Positions 33,964 through 43,291 are shown, counted from the first letter of the stretch. The stretch: 64,000 bases of DNA from Winogradskya humida (GCF_016862215.1 NZ_BOMN01000093.1:62001-126000); one strand, 5' to 3'. The notes: generated by a model not told the origin, from the sequence alone. Made by a program: numbers and translations.

Positions 33964-34878
33964 TCACGCTGCGGCGGTGGCCTGGCCGATCGGGAACCGT
34001 ACGCCGGTCAGGTCCTCCGATACCGCCCAGAGCCGTTGCTGCACGCTCACGTCGTAGGAGTCGGCGCTGGACGTGACCAGTTTCGGGTGCCCGCGCCCCT
34101 CGGCGAGGCCGTCGGGGCCGTAGTACTGCCCGCCGAGGACGGACGGGTCGGTGGCGGCCCGCAGGGTGGGCAGCGCCCCCGCCGCCGCGGGCTGGCTGAT
34201 CATCGGGGCGAGCAGGGTGACCGGCCCGCGGACGATCGCCGGGGTGTTGCGGGTCAGTTCGGTGTTGGAGACGCCGGGGTGTGCGGCGACGGCGATGGTG
34301 GTGCCGTGCGGGGCGAGCCGGCGCTGCAGCTCGTACGTGAACATCAGGTTGGCGAGTTTCGACTGGCCGTACGCCGCGGCCCGGCCGTAGGAATGCTCCC
34401 ACTGCAGGTCGTCGAAGTGGATGGCGGCGCGGATGCGGTGGCCGGTGCTGCTGACCGTGACGACCCGGGAGCCTGGCACGGGCAGCAGCAGGTCGAGCAG
34501 CAGCCCGGTGAGCGCGAAGTGGCCGAGGTGGTTGGTGCCGAACTGCATCTCGAAGCCGTCGCGGGTGGTCTGCTTCGGCGTGTACATCACGCCGGCGTTG
34601 TTGATCAGCAGGTCGATCCGCGGGTGGGTGGCACGCAGGCCGGCCGCGGCGGCGCGCACCGATTCCAGTGAGGTCAGGTCCAGCTCCTGCACGGAGACGT
34701 CGCCGTCGATCCGGGCGGCGGCCTGCTTTCCCTTCGCGGTGTCGCGCACGGCCAGCACCACCGACGCCCCGCGCTCCGCGAGCCGCCGGGCGGTCTCGAA
34801 GCCGAGTCCGGTGTTGGCGCCGGTGATCACGGCGATCCGGCCGTCCTGGCGCGGAATCTGCTGCTCGGTCCACTTCAT
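33964..34878 (-). CDS. Short-chain dehydrogenase/reductase (retinol dehydrogenase-like)
   Basis: This 304-residue SDR has the nucleotide-binding TGANTGLG motif near residues 19-26, the NNAGVMYT motif (near 94) and the catalytic Tyr/Lys in AAAYGQSKLANLMF. The long form with the QWEHSYGR insertion is typical of retinol-dehydrogenase-like or protochlorophyllide-reductase-like SDRs of soil bacteria. Substrate unknown. The start is preceded by AAGGAGCTGTC. It is transcribed away from the TetR gene, 101 bases apart, and is probably its repressed target. Confidence 0.85.
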   Translation of the reverse strand: MKWTEQQIPRQDGRIAVITGANTGLGFETARRLAERGASVVLAVRDTAKGKQAAARIDGDVSVQELDLTSLESVRAAAAGLRATHPRIDLLINNAGVMYTPKQTTRDGFEMQFGTNHLGHFALTGLLLDLLLPVPGSRVVTVSSTGHRIRAAIHFDDLQWEHSYGRAAAYGQSKLANLMFTYELQRRLAPHGTTIAVAAHPGVSNTELTRNTPAIVRGPVTLLAPMISQPAAAGALPTLRAATDPSVLGGQYYGPDGLAEGRGHPKLVTSSADSYDVSVQQRLWAVSEDLTGVRFPIGQATAAA

Positions 34879-34892
34879 GACAGCTCCTTAAA

Positions 34893-34961
34893 GTACCGCT
34901 GGTAACTTATGTCTCCGACGGAGATGTACCACCGGTAACAAGTCAAGTAACCGCCGGTACC
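34893..34961. promoter_or_regulatory. Three copies of a TetR-operator-like motif between SDR and TetR genes
   Basis: The sequences TACCGCTGGTA (34894-34904), TACCACCGGTA (34927-34937) and AACCGCCGGTA (34949-34959) are near-palindromes of the same type (TACC-N3-GGTA). They lie between the divergent starts. This is the expected place for the TetR protein to repress both genes. Confidence 0.7.
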
Positions 34962-34979
34962 TAAGCTAGGCTTGATCTC

Positions 34980-35645
34980 ATGACGTTCCAGCGGGCCCGC
35001 AGTGAGGAGCAGCGCGAGGTCCGGCGCCGGGCGATCCTGGAGACCACCTCGGCGATGCTCGACGAGATGCCGGTGGCCGCGGTGACCCTCAACGAGCTCA
35101 GCCGCAGGGTCGGCCTGGCCAAGACGGCGGTGCTGCGCTACTTCGAGTCCCGCGAGGCGGTGCTGCTCGACCTGCTGGACGACCGGACGACAACCTGGCT
35201 GGCCGATCTGGAGCAGGAGCTGGCCCACGGCGTCAGCCCGAGCGGGTCCGCGATGCAACGAGCGGAGCAGACGGCCGAGGTGCTCAGCGGCTCGCTCTCC
35301 ACCCGCACGGTGCTCTGCGACCTCATCAACGCCCAGGGCGGCGTGCTCGAGCACAACGTCTCGGTCGAGGTGATCCGCCGCCACAAACGAGCCTCACTGG
35401 ACAACCTCGCTGTGATGGCAGCCCTCGCCCGCAAGTACCTGCCCGAGATCACCGACCACGCCGAGGAGTTCTGCCTGAACGCCCTGATCATGGCGGGCGC
35501 CCTGTCCGCCTACACGTCACCGCCGCCGAGCCTGCTCGCCGCCTACGAATCCGAGCCGGCCCTCGCCGTCCACCAGATCGACCTGCGCACAGCCCTGCGC
35601 CTCGCCATCATCACATCACTCGTAGGCATGCTGCCGCGGCCTTGA
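34980..35645 (+). CDS. TetR-family transcriptional repressor
   Basis: This 221-residue protein has an N-terminal DNA-binding domain, with helix-turn-helix VTLNELSRRVGLAKTAVLRY followed by FESREAVL (about residues 38-65). The C-terminal ligand-binding domain is all helical. It is divergent from the SDR gene. The spacing and the three operator-like sites at 34894-34959 suggest autoregulation and control of the dehydrogenase, with release by a small ligand that the enzyme may then reduce. Confidence 0.85.
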   Translation: MTFQRARSEEQREVRRRAILETTSAMLDEMPVAAVTLNELSRRVGLAKTAVLRYFESREAVLLDLLDDRTTTWLADLEQELAHGVSPSGSAMQRAEQTAEVLSGSLSTRTVLCDLINAQGGVLEHNVSVEVIRRHKRASLDNLAVMAALARKYLPEITDHAEEFCLNALIMAGALSAYTSPPPSLLAAYESEPALAVHQIDLRTALRLAIITSLVGMLPRP

Positions 35646-35685
35646 GCCCAAGGTGCTGCAGCGCCAGCGATCATCCCCCGCGGGA

Positions 35686-36252
35686 CTAGATACGGCAGAG
35701 GTCGATCTCGATGGGGAACGGCGCGGAAGTCTTCACGACGCCGGTAAACATTTCGCTGTCGCGGTAGCGGCCGGTCGCAGGATCAAGTACATACGTGTAC
35801 ACGAGAGGCGCACCCGTGGCGGCCTGCTCAACACGCCAGTAGAACTGAATCCCGGCCCTCGCGTACTGATCGGCTTTGACGACCCGGTCAGTCGTCTCCG
35901 AGCCGGGTGAGACCACCTCGACCACGAGGAGCACATGCTCTGGGCGGGTAGGAGTGAGGTCAATGGTGTTCGCCCGGTACACCGTCACATCAGGGCGCCG
36001 ATTGTTCAGCGGCACATCCTGAAGCCGAACGTCGAAATCGGTGTCCGCGTTCCAGTCCTGCCCCGCGGCCGCATCCAAGGAGTTCGCGAGAAGCCGGGCG
36101 AGGCGATTGTGCCGCTTGGAGGCGCTCGGACTCACGAGGACCATCCCATCCACGATCTCAATGCCCGCACACTGTTCTTCTGTCCACGCCTCGTACTGCT
36201 CGGCAGTGACTTGCTGGTGCATCCAGGCCGGCGCGACCATCTCTACGGTCAT
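35686..36252 (-). CDS. Uma2-family PD-(D/E)XK nuclease-like protein
   Basis: This 188-residue protein has the Uma2 (DUF820) pattern: QYEAWTEEQCAGIEIVDG near residue 20, NNRRPDVTVYRA (catalytic Asp), VEVVSPGSETTD (catalytic Glu) and the Lys in VVKADQYARAGIQFYW. It is a restriction-endonuclease-like fold; its cellular role is not established. The ATG at 36252 is preferred over GTG 36258 because AGGAGGT lies 5 bases before it. It stands alone between the TetR gene (convergent) and a ROK gene. Confidence 0.8.
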   Translation of the reverse strand: MTVEMVAPAWMHQQVTAEQYEAWTEEQCAGIEIVDGMVLVSPSASKRHNRLARLLANSLDAAAGQDWNADTDFDVRLQDVPLNNRRPDVTVYRANTIDLTPTRPEHVLLVVEVVSPGSETTDRVVKADQYARAGIQFYWRVEQAATGAPLVYTYVLDPATGRYRDSEMFTGVVKTSAPFPIEIDLCRI

Positions 36253-36340
36253 ACACACCTCCTGGAGTCCGGTCGGCTACCAGACTCACGATACCGTGCC
36301 CCTGGCGACAAGCAGACCCCTCGACCAGTCCGGCCACGCG

Positions 36341-37474
36341 TCAGGAGGCGACGAGGGCTTTGATGCTGACGGCGGCGGCGCCGCGGGCCCATTCTTCGAA
36401 GGGGAGGGGGCGGATGGAGAGGGGGCAGTCGGCGGCGGCGCCGAAGGCCTGGCGTTGGAAGCCGGCCCGGATGTGGGGCTCGAACAGGTCGTAGGCGGAC
36501 AGTCCCTCGCCGGAGACCACGATCCGTGACGGCCCGACCAGGTTCGCGACCGCGGCGATCCCCGACCCGATCGCATCCCCGGCGCGGGCGAAGGCGGCGC
36601 CGACGGCAGCGTCTCCCGACCGGGCAAGCGCCACCGCCTGCGAGAACGTGACCCCCGGACGACCGACAGCCCGCACGATCGCATCGGCGCCCGCGATGGC
36701 CTCGACGCACCCGCGGCTCCCGCAGTGACAGGCAGGACCGTTCGTGTCGACGCTGATGTGGCCGATCTCCCCCGCCACGCCGTGCGCCCCCGAAACCAGC
36801 CGCCCGCCGACGATCAGCCCGCAGCCGATGCCGGCCCCCACGGTCACGAGCGCGAACGAGTCGGCGCCCACCCCCTCGCCGAACCATTGCTCGGCGGTGG
36901 TGAGCGCCTTGACGTCGTTCTCGACGGTGACGGTGAGCCCGGTGGCTTTCTCCGCCAGCTCGCGCAGAGCCACGTCGTGCCACCGCAGGAACGGCGAGTA
37001 GCGCACGAATCCGGTGGCATGGTCGACGTCGCCGGAGACGGCGAGCCCGAGGTGCCGGGTCCGCGGGCGGAAGCTGCCGAGCAGCTCGTTGACGAGCTCA
37101 CCCAGCTGGGTGAGGACGTCGTCGATGCCGGTGGCGGTGAGGCGGCGGTGGGCGGAGGTGCGGACCTCGGCGCGCAGGTCGGTGACCACGCCGATGAGCT
37201 CGTCGCCGGTGATCTTCACGCCGACGAAGAACTCGCGGTCGGCGCGGATGGCCAGGGGGCTGGCGGGACGCCCGGCACCCGGCCCGGTGCGCTCGGTCGC
37301 GGCCTGTTCCTCGAGGTAGCCCATAGCGATGAGCGGGCGTGCCGCTTTGGTGACGGCGGCGGAGGACAGGTTGAGCCGGCGGGCGAGGGCGACGCGGCTG
37401 ATCGGTCCCTCGGTCAGGACGGCCGTGAACACGGCTGTCGCAGCGGGAGCCAGGGCCTCGCCGTCGGGAAACAT
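36341..37474 (-). CDS. ROK-family transcriptional repressor 1
   Basis: This 377-residue protein has an N-terminal winged helix (SRVALARRLNLSSAAVTKAA), followed by a ROK kinase-like sugar-sensing domain with the zinc motif CHCGSRGCVEAIAG. It begins MFPDGEALAP. Repressor 2 (48892-50034) is about three-quarters identical by eye over its whole length. It is divergent from the GH36 alpha-galactosidase gene. The promoter at 37481-37509 lies six bases from the ATG, so the transcript is probably leaderless. It should bind the shared site at 37489-37519 and respond to an island sugar. Confidence 0.88.
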   Translation of the reverse strand: MFPDGEALAPAATAVFTAVLTEGPISRVALARRLNLSSAAVTKAARPLIAMGYLEEQAATERTGPGAGRPASPLAIRADREFFVGVKITGDELIGVVTDLRAEVRTSAHRRLTATGIDDVLTQLGELVNELLGSFRPRTRHLGLAVSGDVDHATGFVRYSPFLRWHDVALRELAEKATGLTVTVENDVKALTTAEQWFGEGVGADSFALVTVGAGIGCGLIVGGRLVSGAHGVAGEIGHISVDTNGPACHCGSRGCVEAIAGADAIVRAVGRPGVTFSQAVALARSGDAAVGAAFARAGDAIGSGIAAVANLVGPSRIVVSGEGLSAYDLFEPHIRAGFQRQAFGAAADCPLSIRPLPFEEWARGAAAVSIKALVAS

Positions 37475-37480
37475 GCCCGA

Positions 37481-37509
37481 AATCTATGCTCAATAATTTC
37501 CTTCGTCAA
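37481..37509 (-). promoter_or_regulatory. Leaderless promoter of ROK repressor 1
   Basis: Read on the minus strand: -35 TTGACG, 17-base spacer, -10 TAGATT, then 6 bases to the ATG at 37474. There is no ribosome binding site. The surrounding 31 bases (37489-37519) occur identically at 48726-48756 and similarly at 48848-48888, and contain an interrupted inverted repeat CAATA...TATTG. It is probably the operator of the ROK proteins. Confidence 0.75.
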
Positions 37510-37512
37510 GTA

Positions 37513-37542
37513 TTGATTTCGAGCGGAATGCCGCCCTACGCT
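37513..37542 (+). promoter_or_regulatory. Probable promoter of the GH36/CE7/GH95 operon
   Basis: TTGATT at 37513-37518, an 18-base spacer and TACGCT at 37537-37542 lie 45 bases before the GH36 start. The -35 overlaps the shared ROK-type operator, so the same repressor could block both directions. Confidence 0.5.
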
Positions 37543-37587
37543 CGCCGCACTCACCGTCTGTGTTCGCGATGACGACCAAGGACCCCG

Positions 37588-39684
37588 ATGCCCGACGTGC
37601 AATACGATCCTGACCAGCGACTCTGGCTGCTGAACACCCCTTCGACCTCGTACGCCGTCCGTCTGGACGACAACGACGATCCAAGGCACGTCCACTGGGG
37701 TACGACGCTGACCCTGGCCCAGGCGAAGGAGCTCGCCGCGCGTACCTCGCCGGCCGGCAGCAGCTTCGACACCGCGGGCGGACCGGAGGAGTTGCCCGTC
37801 GAGGGCGGTGCGCGCTTCGGGGTCGCCGGTCTCCAGGTGCGGTTCATCGACGGCACCCGCGGCGTCGAGTGGCGCTACGCCGGCCACGACGCCGAGGACG
37901 GGCACCTGAGCATCCATCTGGACGACCGGCACTACCCGCTGCGCGTCACCCTGCACTACCGGGTGCACGAGGACAGCGACGTGATCGAACGATGGACCAC
38001 CGTCGAGAACCGCGACCCCCACGACCTGATCACGGTGCAGCGGGCCGACAGCGCGGCGTGGACCCTGCCGTCCGGCGGCGAGCACCGGGTGAACCACCTG
38101 GTCGGCGCCTGGAACAGCGAGTTCCGGCTGCGCCGCACCGAGGTCCCCACCGCCGAGACCGTGTTCACCAGCCGCCGCGGCATGACCAGCCATCACGCCA
38201 ACCCCTGGCTGGCCCTGGATGACGGTACGGCCGGCGAGGAGCACGGCGAGGTGTGGAGCACGGCGCTGGCCTGGAGCGGCAGCTGGCGGATCACCCTGCA
38301 GCGTGACCCGGCCGGGCGGACGACGTGGACAGGCGGTCTCGGCCACGAGGGGCTCACGTGGTCCCTCGCACCGGGCGAGACCTTCGAGACGCCGGTGTTC
38401 GCCGGGCTCTTCACCACCGGCGGGTTCGGCGGGGCCAGCCGTACCTGGCACGACTACGCCCGGCGGCACGTGATCCCGCACCCCGGCGAGTCACGGCCGG
38501 TGCTCTACAACTCGTGGGAGGCGACCGGGTTCGACGTCGACGAGCCCGGCCAGACGGCGCTGGCCGCGCGGGCGGCCCGGCTCGGCGTCGAGCTGTTCGT
38601 CGTGGACGACGGCTGGTTCGGCGAGCGGGTCAGCGATCACGCCGGGCTCGGTGACTGGACACCCAACCCGGACCGGTTCCCCGACGGGCTGCGGCCCCTG
38701 GCGGCCGAGGTGCACCGGCTCGGGATGCGTTTCGGGCTGTGGGTCGAGCCGGAGATGGTCAACCCCGACAGTGACCTCTACCGGGCGCATCCGGAGTGGG
38801 TGCTGCACATGGCGCATCGCGACCGTACGCGGATGCGCAACCAGCTCGTGCTCAACCTCGCCCGGCCGGACACCGCCGCCTGGGCCCACGCCTGGCTCGA
38901 CCGGCTGGTCACCGAGCACGACATCGACTTCCTCAAGTGGGACGCCAACCGGCCGCTCACCGAGGCGGGGTGGCCCGGGCACGGCGACCCGGACCGGGTG
39001 TGGATCGAGCAGACCCGGGCGGTGTACCGGATCATGGACCGGCTCCGAGCCGACCATCCGGACCTGCGCATCGAGGCGTGCTCCGGTGGTGGTGGCCGCG
39101 CCGACCTGGGCATCATCGCCCGCACCGATCAGGTGTGGACGTCGGACAATACCGACGCGGTGGACCGGATCGGGATCCAGCACGGGTTCAGCCAGCTCTT
39201 CCCGGCACAGGTCATGGGCGCGTGGGTGACCGACAGCCCGAACGTCGCCACGGCCCGGCGGACCCCGCTGCGGTTCCGGTTCCACGTGGCCATGGCGGGT
39301 GCGCTGGGCGTCGGCGGTGACCTGGCCCGGTGGAGCGAGGACGAGCTGAAGAAGGCCACCGGGCTGATCGCCACGTACAAGAGGATCAGACCCGCGGTTC
39401 AGCACGGTACGGCGTACCGGCTGAAGGGGGACGGGGCTTTGACCGCGGTGGGGTACGCGTACGAGAACCAGTTCGTCGTCCTCGCCTGGTGCCCCACCCG
39501 CCCGTTCGGCCACAGCCCCGGCGCGCTGCCGCTGACAGCGCTCGACCCCGAATCCTCGTACCGTGATCAGGACACCGGCGCAGTGCACTCCGGAGCCGTA
39601 CTGATGCGATCCGGACTTGATCTCGCCCTGCCCGACGGTGACCACGCCAGTGTCCTCGTCCACCTCGTCCGTATCGGGAGCTGA
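37588..39684 (+). CDS. Alpha-galactosidase, glycoside hydrolase family 36
   Basis: This 698-residue protein removes terminal alpha-galactose from oligosaccharides. The GH36 catalytic barrel is clear: YNSWEATGFDVDEPGQ, LGVELFVVDDGWFGER, and the nucleophile Asp in FLKWDANRPL (D452). The acid/base Asp lies in TSDNTDAVDR (D520). The N-terminal beta-sandwich covers about residues 1-300. There is no signal peptide, so it acts on sugars already imported, and the companion ABC importer fits. It is the first gene of a three-enzyme operon, with 4 bases to the next. Confidence 0.92.
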   Translation: MPDVQYDPDQRLWLLNTPSTSYAVRLDDNDDPRHVHWGTTLTLAQAKELAARTSPAGSSFDTAGGPEELPVEGGARFGVAGLQVRFIDGTRGVEWRYAGHDAEDGHLSIHLDDRHYPLRVTLHYRVHEDSDVIERWTTVENRDPHDLITVQRADSAAWTLPSGGEHRVNHLVGAWNSEFRLRRTEVPTAETVFTSRRGMTSHHANPWLALDDGTAGEEHGEVWSTALAWSGSWRITLQRDPAGRTTWTGGLGHEGLTWSLAPGETFETPVFAGLFTTGGFGGASRTWHDYARRHVIPHPGESRPVLYNSWEATGFDVDEPGQTALAARAARLGVELFVVDDGWFGERVSDHAGLGDWTPNPDRFPDGLRPLAAEVHRLGMRFGLWVEPEMVNPDSDLYRAHPEWVLHMAHRDRTRMRNQLVLNLARPDTAAWAHAWLDRLVTEHDIDFLKWDANRPLTEAGWPGHGDPDRVWIEQTRAVYRIMDRLRADHPDLRIEACSGGGGRADLGIIARTDQVWTSDNTDAVDRIGIQHGFSQLFPAQVMGAWVTDSPNVATARRTPLRFRFHVAMAGALGVGGDLARWSEDELKKATGLIATYKRIRPAVQHGTAYRLKGDGALTAVGYAYENQFVVLAWCPTRPFGHSPGALPLTALDPESSYRDQDTGAVHSGAVLMRSGLDLALPDGDHASVLVHLVRIGS

Positions 39685-39688
39685 CCCC

Positions 39689-40645
39689 ATGGCCATGTTC
39701 GACCTGTCGCCGGAGAAGTTGCGCGACTACCGCCCGGAGCTCGCCGAGCCCGCCGACTTCGACGCGTTCTGGCTCCGCACCCTGACCGCCGCCCGCGAGC
39801 ACGACCTGGCGGCGCAGCTGACCCCGTATGACGCACTGCTGCCCGGCGTGGAGGTGTTCGACGTCCGGTTCAGCGGCTACGACGGCCAGAGCGTCGCGGC
39901 CTGGCTGATCAAGCCGGCTGGTGCCAGCGGCCCGCTGCCGTGCGTGGTCAATTTCATCGGGTACGGCGGTGGCCGCGGCCGCCCGCATGAATGGCTGCTG
40001 TGGCCGGCCGCCGGGTACGCCGTCCTCGTCGTGGACTCCCGTGGTCAGGGCGACGGCGACACCCCGGACCTGCCCGGCGACACCACGCCGCACCACTCCG
40101 GCCTGATGACCCGCGGCGTGCTCGACCCCGGGCTGTACTACTACCGCCGGTTGTTCACCGATGCGGTGCGGGCGGTGGACCTCGCGGTGACGCTGCCGGG
40201 CGTGGACGCTGCCCGGATCGTGGTGGCCGGCGCCAGCCAGGGCGGCGGCATCGCGCAGGCGGTCGCCGGGTTGCACCAGCAGGTCCGCGGGGCGCTGATC
40301 GACGTGCCGTTCCTGACCCATTTCCGGCACGCCACGGAGATCACGGACTCGTACCCGTACCAGGAGCTGTCGGTGTTCTGTGCGACCAACCGTGACCGGA
40401 CCGAGCAGGTCTTCCACACGCTGAGCTATTTCGACGGTGTGCATTTCGCCGCCCGGGCGACCGCGCCGGCGCTGTACTCCGTCGGCCTGATGGACGACGT
40501 GTGCCCACCGTCCACTGTGTACGCCGCGTTCAACCGATACGCCGGGCCGAAGCAGATCCAGGTCTGGCCGTACAACCGGCACGAGGGCGGCGGCTCGTTC
40601 CAGGCCCCGGTCCAGCTCCCCTGGCTCCGCGAACTCCTGTCCTGA
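39689..40645 (+). CDS. Acetylxylan esterase / cephalosporin-C deacetylase-like (CE7)
   Basis: This 318-residue alpha/beta hydrolase has the CE7 features: the RGQGDGDTP loop (DSRGQGDGDTPD), nucleophile elbow GASQGGG (S183), Asp in VGLMDDVCPPS and His in NRHEGGG. The family removes acetyl groups from small acetylated sugars, often plant xylo-oligosaccharides. It has no signal peptide, so it is cytoplasmic, as CE7 enzymes usually are. The ATG at 39689 and that at 39695 are both possible. It lies between alpha-galactosidase and fucosidase genes, 10 bases before the latter. Confidence 0.85.
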   Translation: MAMFDLSPEKLRDYRPELAEPADFDAFWLRTLTAAREHDLAAQLTPYDALLPGVEVFDVRFSGYDGQSVAAWLIKPAGASGPLPCVVNFIGYGGGRGRPHEWLLWPAAGYAVLVVDSRGQGDGDTPDLPGDTTPHHSGLMTRGVLDPGLYYYRRLFTDAVRAVDLAVTLPGVDAARIVVAGASQGGGIAQAVAGLHQQVRGALIDVPFLTHFRHATEITDSYPYQELSVFCATNRDRTEQVFHTLSYFDGVHFAARATAPALYSVGLMDDVCPPSTVYAAFNRYAGPKQIQVWPYNRHEGGGSFQAPVQLPWLRELLS

Positions 40646-40655
40646 AAGGACTTCA

Positions 40656-42923
40656 GTGTCTTCCAGCGTTCTGTTCTACGACCGGCCGGCGGAACGCTGG
40701 TTCGAGGCTCTGCCGATCGGTAACGGCCGGCTCGGCGGCATGGTCCACGGCGGTGTCGACACCGAGATCATCCGCTTGTCCGAGTCGACCGCCTGGTCCG
40801 GCGCCCCTTCGGACAGTGATGTAAGCCCGACTGCGCTGCGTGAGCTACCGGCTATCCGCAAGCTGCTCTTCGACGGAGAGTACGGGCAGGCCCAGCGGCT
40901 GGCGTCGGAGCATCTGCCCGGTTACCCGGCATCGTTCGGGACCAACATGCCGCTCCCCCGGTTGCGCCTCGACTTCCCCCAGGACGAGACCGGCGACCCT
41001 GCCGGCAACTACCGTCGCACCCTCGATCTCGACACCGGCCTGGTCCGCGTGGAATTCGATCAAGGTCAGATCCGATGGGTACGCGAAAGCTTCGCCTCCC
41101 ATCCCCACGGTGTGATCGCCATGCGCCTCACCGCGGACCACCCGGCGTCCCTGAGCTTCACGGCCACCCTCGACGACACCGTGCTGGACGGCGGGACCAC
41201 CAGCACGACGGACGGCCTGGTGTTCCACGGCCGCGCCGTCGAAAGCCTGCACAGCGACGGAAAACAGGGCACCACCGTCGAGATCCGCGTCCGGTTCGAC
41301 ATCGACGGCGGCACGCTGGCGCACGACGACGCCGGCACGGTCACGGTCAGCGGCGCGGACGTGGTCGTCGTACTCATCGCAGTCGGCACCGACTGGGCAG
41401 GCGCGGATCCGTCGGCACGGGCCTCGATCGGGGTTCTCGATTACGACATGCTGCGCGCCGCGCACATCGCCGACCACCAGAGCCTGATGCGGCGGGTGTC
41501 GATCGACCTGGGCGATGCCGTCGCGCTGCCCACCGACGTACGCCGCGAGCGTTTCGCCCGGGGTGAGCGCGACGACGACCTGATCGCCCTGTACTTCCAG
41601 TACGGCCGCTACCTGACCATCGCCGGTTCCCGCGAGGACTCACCGCTGCCGCTGGCGTTGCAGGGCGTGTGGAACGACGGCTTCGCCAGCAGCATGGGCT
41701 GGTCCAACGACTTCCACCTCGACATCAACACCCAGCAGAACTACTGGGCCACCGAGCCGGGCAACCTCGCCGAATGCCACGCCCCGCTGGTCCGGTTCGT
41801 GCAGAATCTCGCCCAGGCGGGCCGCAGCACAGCACGGGATATGTACGGCGCGGACGGCTGGGTCGCGCACACGGTCACGAACGCGTGGGGCTACTCCGCG
41901 CCGGGCGCCGGCATCGGCTGGGGCATGAACGTCACCGGTGGCGCGTGGATCGCCCTGCAGCTGTGGGAGCACTACGAGTACCACCTCGACGAGGCGTACC
42001 TGAGGGAGCAGGCGTACCCGGTCCTGCGGGACGCGGCGCTGTTCATGCTGTCGTACCTGACACCCCACCCGGCCCACGGCTGGCTGGTCGCGGGCCCGTC
42101 GGAGTCCCCGGAGAACTGGTACCTCGCCCCGGACGGCACACCCTGCTCGGTGGCGATGGGCACCACCGCCGACCGTGTCTTCGCCGAGGCGATCCTGCGG
42201 ATCTGCGCCCAGGCGGCCACCATCCTCGACGTCGACCCCGACCTGCGTACGCGGGCTGAAGCGGCCCGGCTTCGGCTGTCGCCGTTCCGGATCGGCCGCC
42301 ACGGCCAGCTGCAGGAATGGCTCGACGACTTCGACGAGTCGGACCCCGCCCACCGCCACACCGCCCACCTGTGCGCGGTGTTCCCCGAACGCCAGATCAC
42401 CCCGCGCGGTACCCCCGAGCTGGCCCGAGCCGCCGCGGTCATCATCGAGCGCCGCCAGCAGGCCCCCGGTTGGGAGCAGACGGAGTGGGGCGAGGCCAAC
42501 TTCGCCGCTTTCTACGCCCGCCTGCTCAACGGCGACAAGGCCCTGACCCACGTCACCCGGCTGATCGGGGACGCCAGCGAGGCGAACCTGCTCAGCTTCT
42601 CCGCTGGCGGCATCGCGGGAGCCGCCCAGAACATCTACTCCTTCGACGGCAACGCCGCAGGCACGGGCGCGATCGCCGAAATGCTGCTCCAGTCCGACGG
42701 CGAGGAACTCGAGCTGCTGCCCGCGCTACCGTCGACGTGGCGCGACGGCTCGGTCCGTGGCCTGCGCGCCCGCGGCGGCTTCACGGTCGACCTGACCTGG
42801 CACGGCGGCCGCCTGCACGAGGCCCGCATCCACGCCGCCCGCGCCGCACGTGCCCGCGTCCGCTACGCCGGCACCGTCACCGACGTGACCTGGGAGGCGG
42901 GTCAGGAGCGCTCTGTCGTCTAG
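40656..42923 (+). CDS. GH95 alpha-L-fucosidase / alpha-L-galactosidase
   Basis: This 755-residue protein is a GH95 family member: N-terminal ALPIGNGRLGGMVHGGVD, the barrel motif FHLDINTQQNYW (catalytic Asn region), PSESPENWY (acid Glu) and DGNAAGTGAIAEMLLQS with the base-activating Asp. It acts by inversion on terminal alpha-1,2-linked L-fucose, as in xyloglucan side chains, or L-galactose. It lacks a signal peptide. GTG 40656 follows GAAAGGACTTCA. Its TAG stop overlaps the stop of the convergent MerR gene by 4 bases. Confidence 0.9.
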   Translation: MSSSVLFYDRPAERWFEALPIGNGRLGGMVHGGVDTEIIRLSESTAWSGAPSDSDVSPTALRELPAIRKLLFDGEYGQAQRLASEHLPGYPASFGTNMPLPRLRLDFPQDETGDPAGNYRRTLDLDTGLVRVEFDQGQIRWVRESFASHPHGVIAMRLTADHPASLSFTATLDDTVLDGGTTSTTDGLVFHGRAVESLHSDGKQGTTVEIRVRFDIDGGTLAHDDAGTVTVSGADVVVVLIAVGTDWAGADPSARASIGVLDYDMLRAAHIADHQSLMRRVSIDLGDAVALPTDVRRERFARGERDDDLIALYFQYGRYLTIAGSREDSPLPLALQGVWNDGFASSMGWSNDFHLDINTQQNYWATEPGNLAECHAPLVRFVQNLAQAGRSTARDMYGADGWVAHTVTNAWGYSAPGAGIGWGMNVTGGAWIALQLWEHYEYHLDEAYLREQAYPVLRDAALFMLSYLTPHPAHGWLVAGPSESPENWYLAPDGTPCSVAMGTTADRVFAEAILRICAQAATILDVDPDLRTRAEAARLRLSPFRIGRHGQLQEWLDDFDESDPAHRHTAHLCAVFPERQITPRGTPELARAAAVIIERRQQAPGWEQTEWGEANFAAFYARLLNGDKALTHVTRLIGDASEANLLSFSAGGIAGAAQNIYSFDGNAAGTGAIAEMLLQSDGEELELLPALPSTWRDGSVRGLRARGGFTVDLTWHGGRLHEARIHAARAARARVRYAGTVTDVTWEAGQERSVV

Positions 42924-43273
42924 TTGGCCGAGCTGCGCTGCAGGAACGCGGTCAGGGTGTCCCGGGTTTCGAGCAGGTGCCGGGCCTTCTGGTCGATCTC
43001 GTCCCGGATCTGCGTGATGTGCGCTGTCAGGGCCGAACAGTCCGAAACCGGGGCGTCCGCGCCGCCGGTGCACGGGAGGACCTTCTCGATCAGGGCCATG
43101 GGGAAGCCGAGGCCGAGCAGCGACTTGATGGTGGCCACGGTCTCGATTGTGGGTTCGTCGTACTCGCGGTACCCGTTCGACCGGCGCTGCGACGAGATCA
43201 GGCCCAGCTGCTCGTAGTAGCGCAGCGAGCGGGGGCTCGCCTCGGTCGCGCGGCTGAGTTCACCGATCTTCAT
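42920..43273 (-). CDS. MerR-family transcriptional regulator
   Basis: This 117-residue protein has the MerR winged helix (KIGELSRATEASPRSLRYYE), followed by the QLGLISSQRRSNGYREYDEP wing, and a C-terminal coiled coil (HITQIRDEIDQKARHLLETR). Two cysteines occur at the effector-end loop (PCTGG, SDCSA), so it could sense redox or a metal. It is divergent from an epimerase gene 87 bases away, and its operator-like dyad is at 43299-43312. The 4-base tail-to-tail overlap with the GH95 gene is notable. Confidence 0.85.
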   Translation of the reverse strand: MKIGELSRATEASPRSLRYYEQLGLISSQRRSNGYREYDEPTIETVATIKSLLGLGFPMALIEKVLPCTGGADAPVSDCSALTAHITQIRDEIDQKARHLLETRDTLTAFLQRSSAN

Positions 43274-43291
43274 GACACCGCTTCCTCGGGC

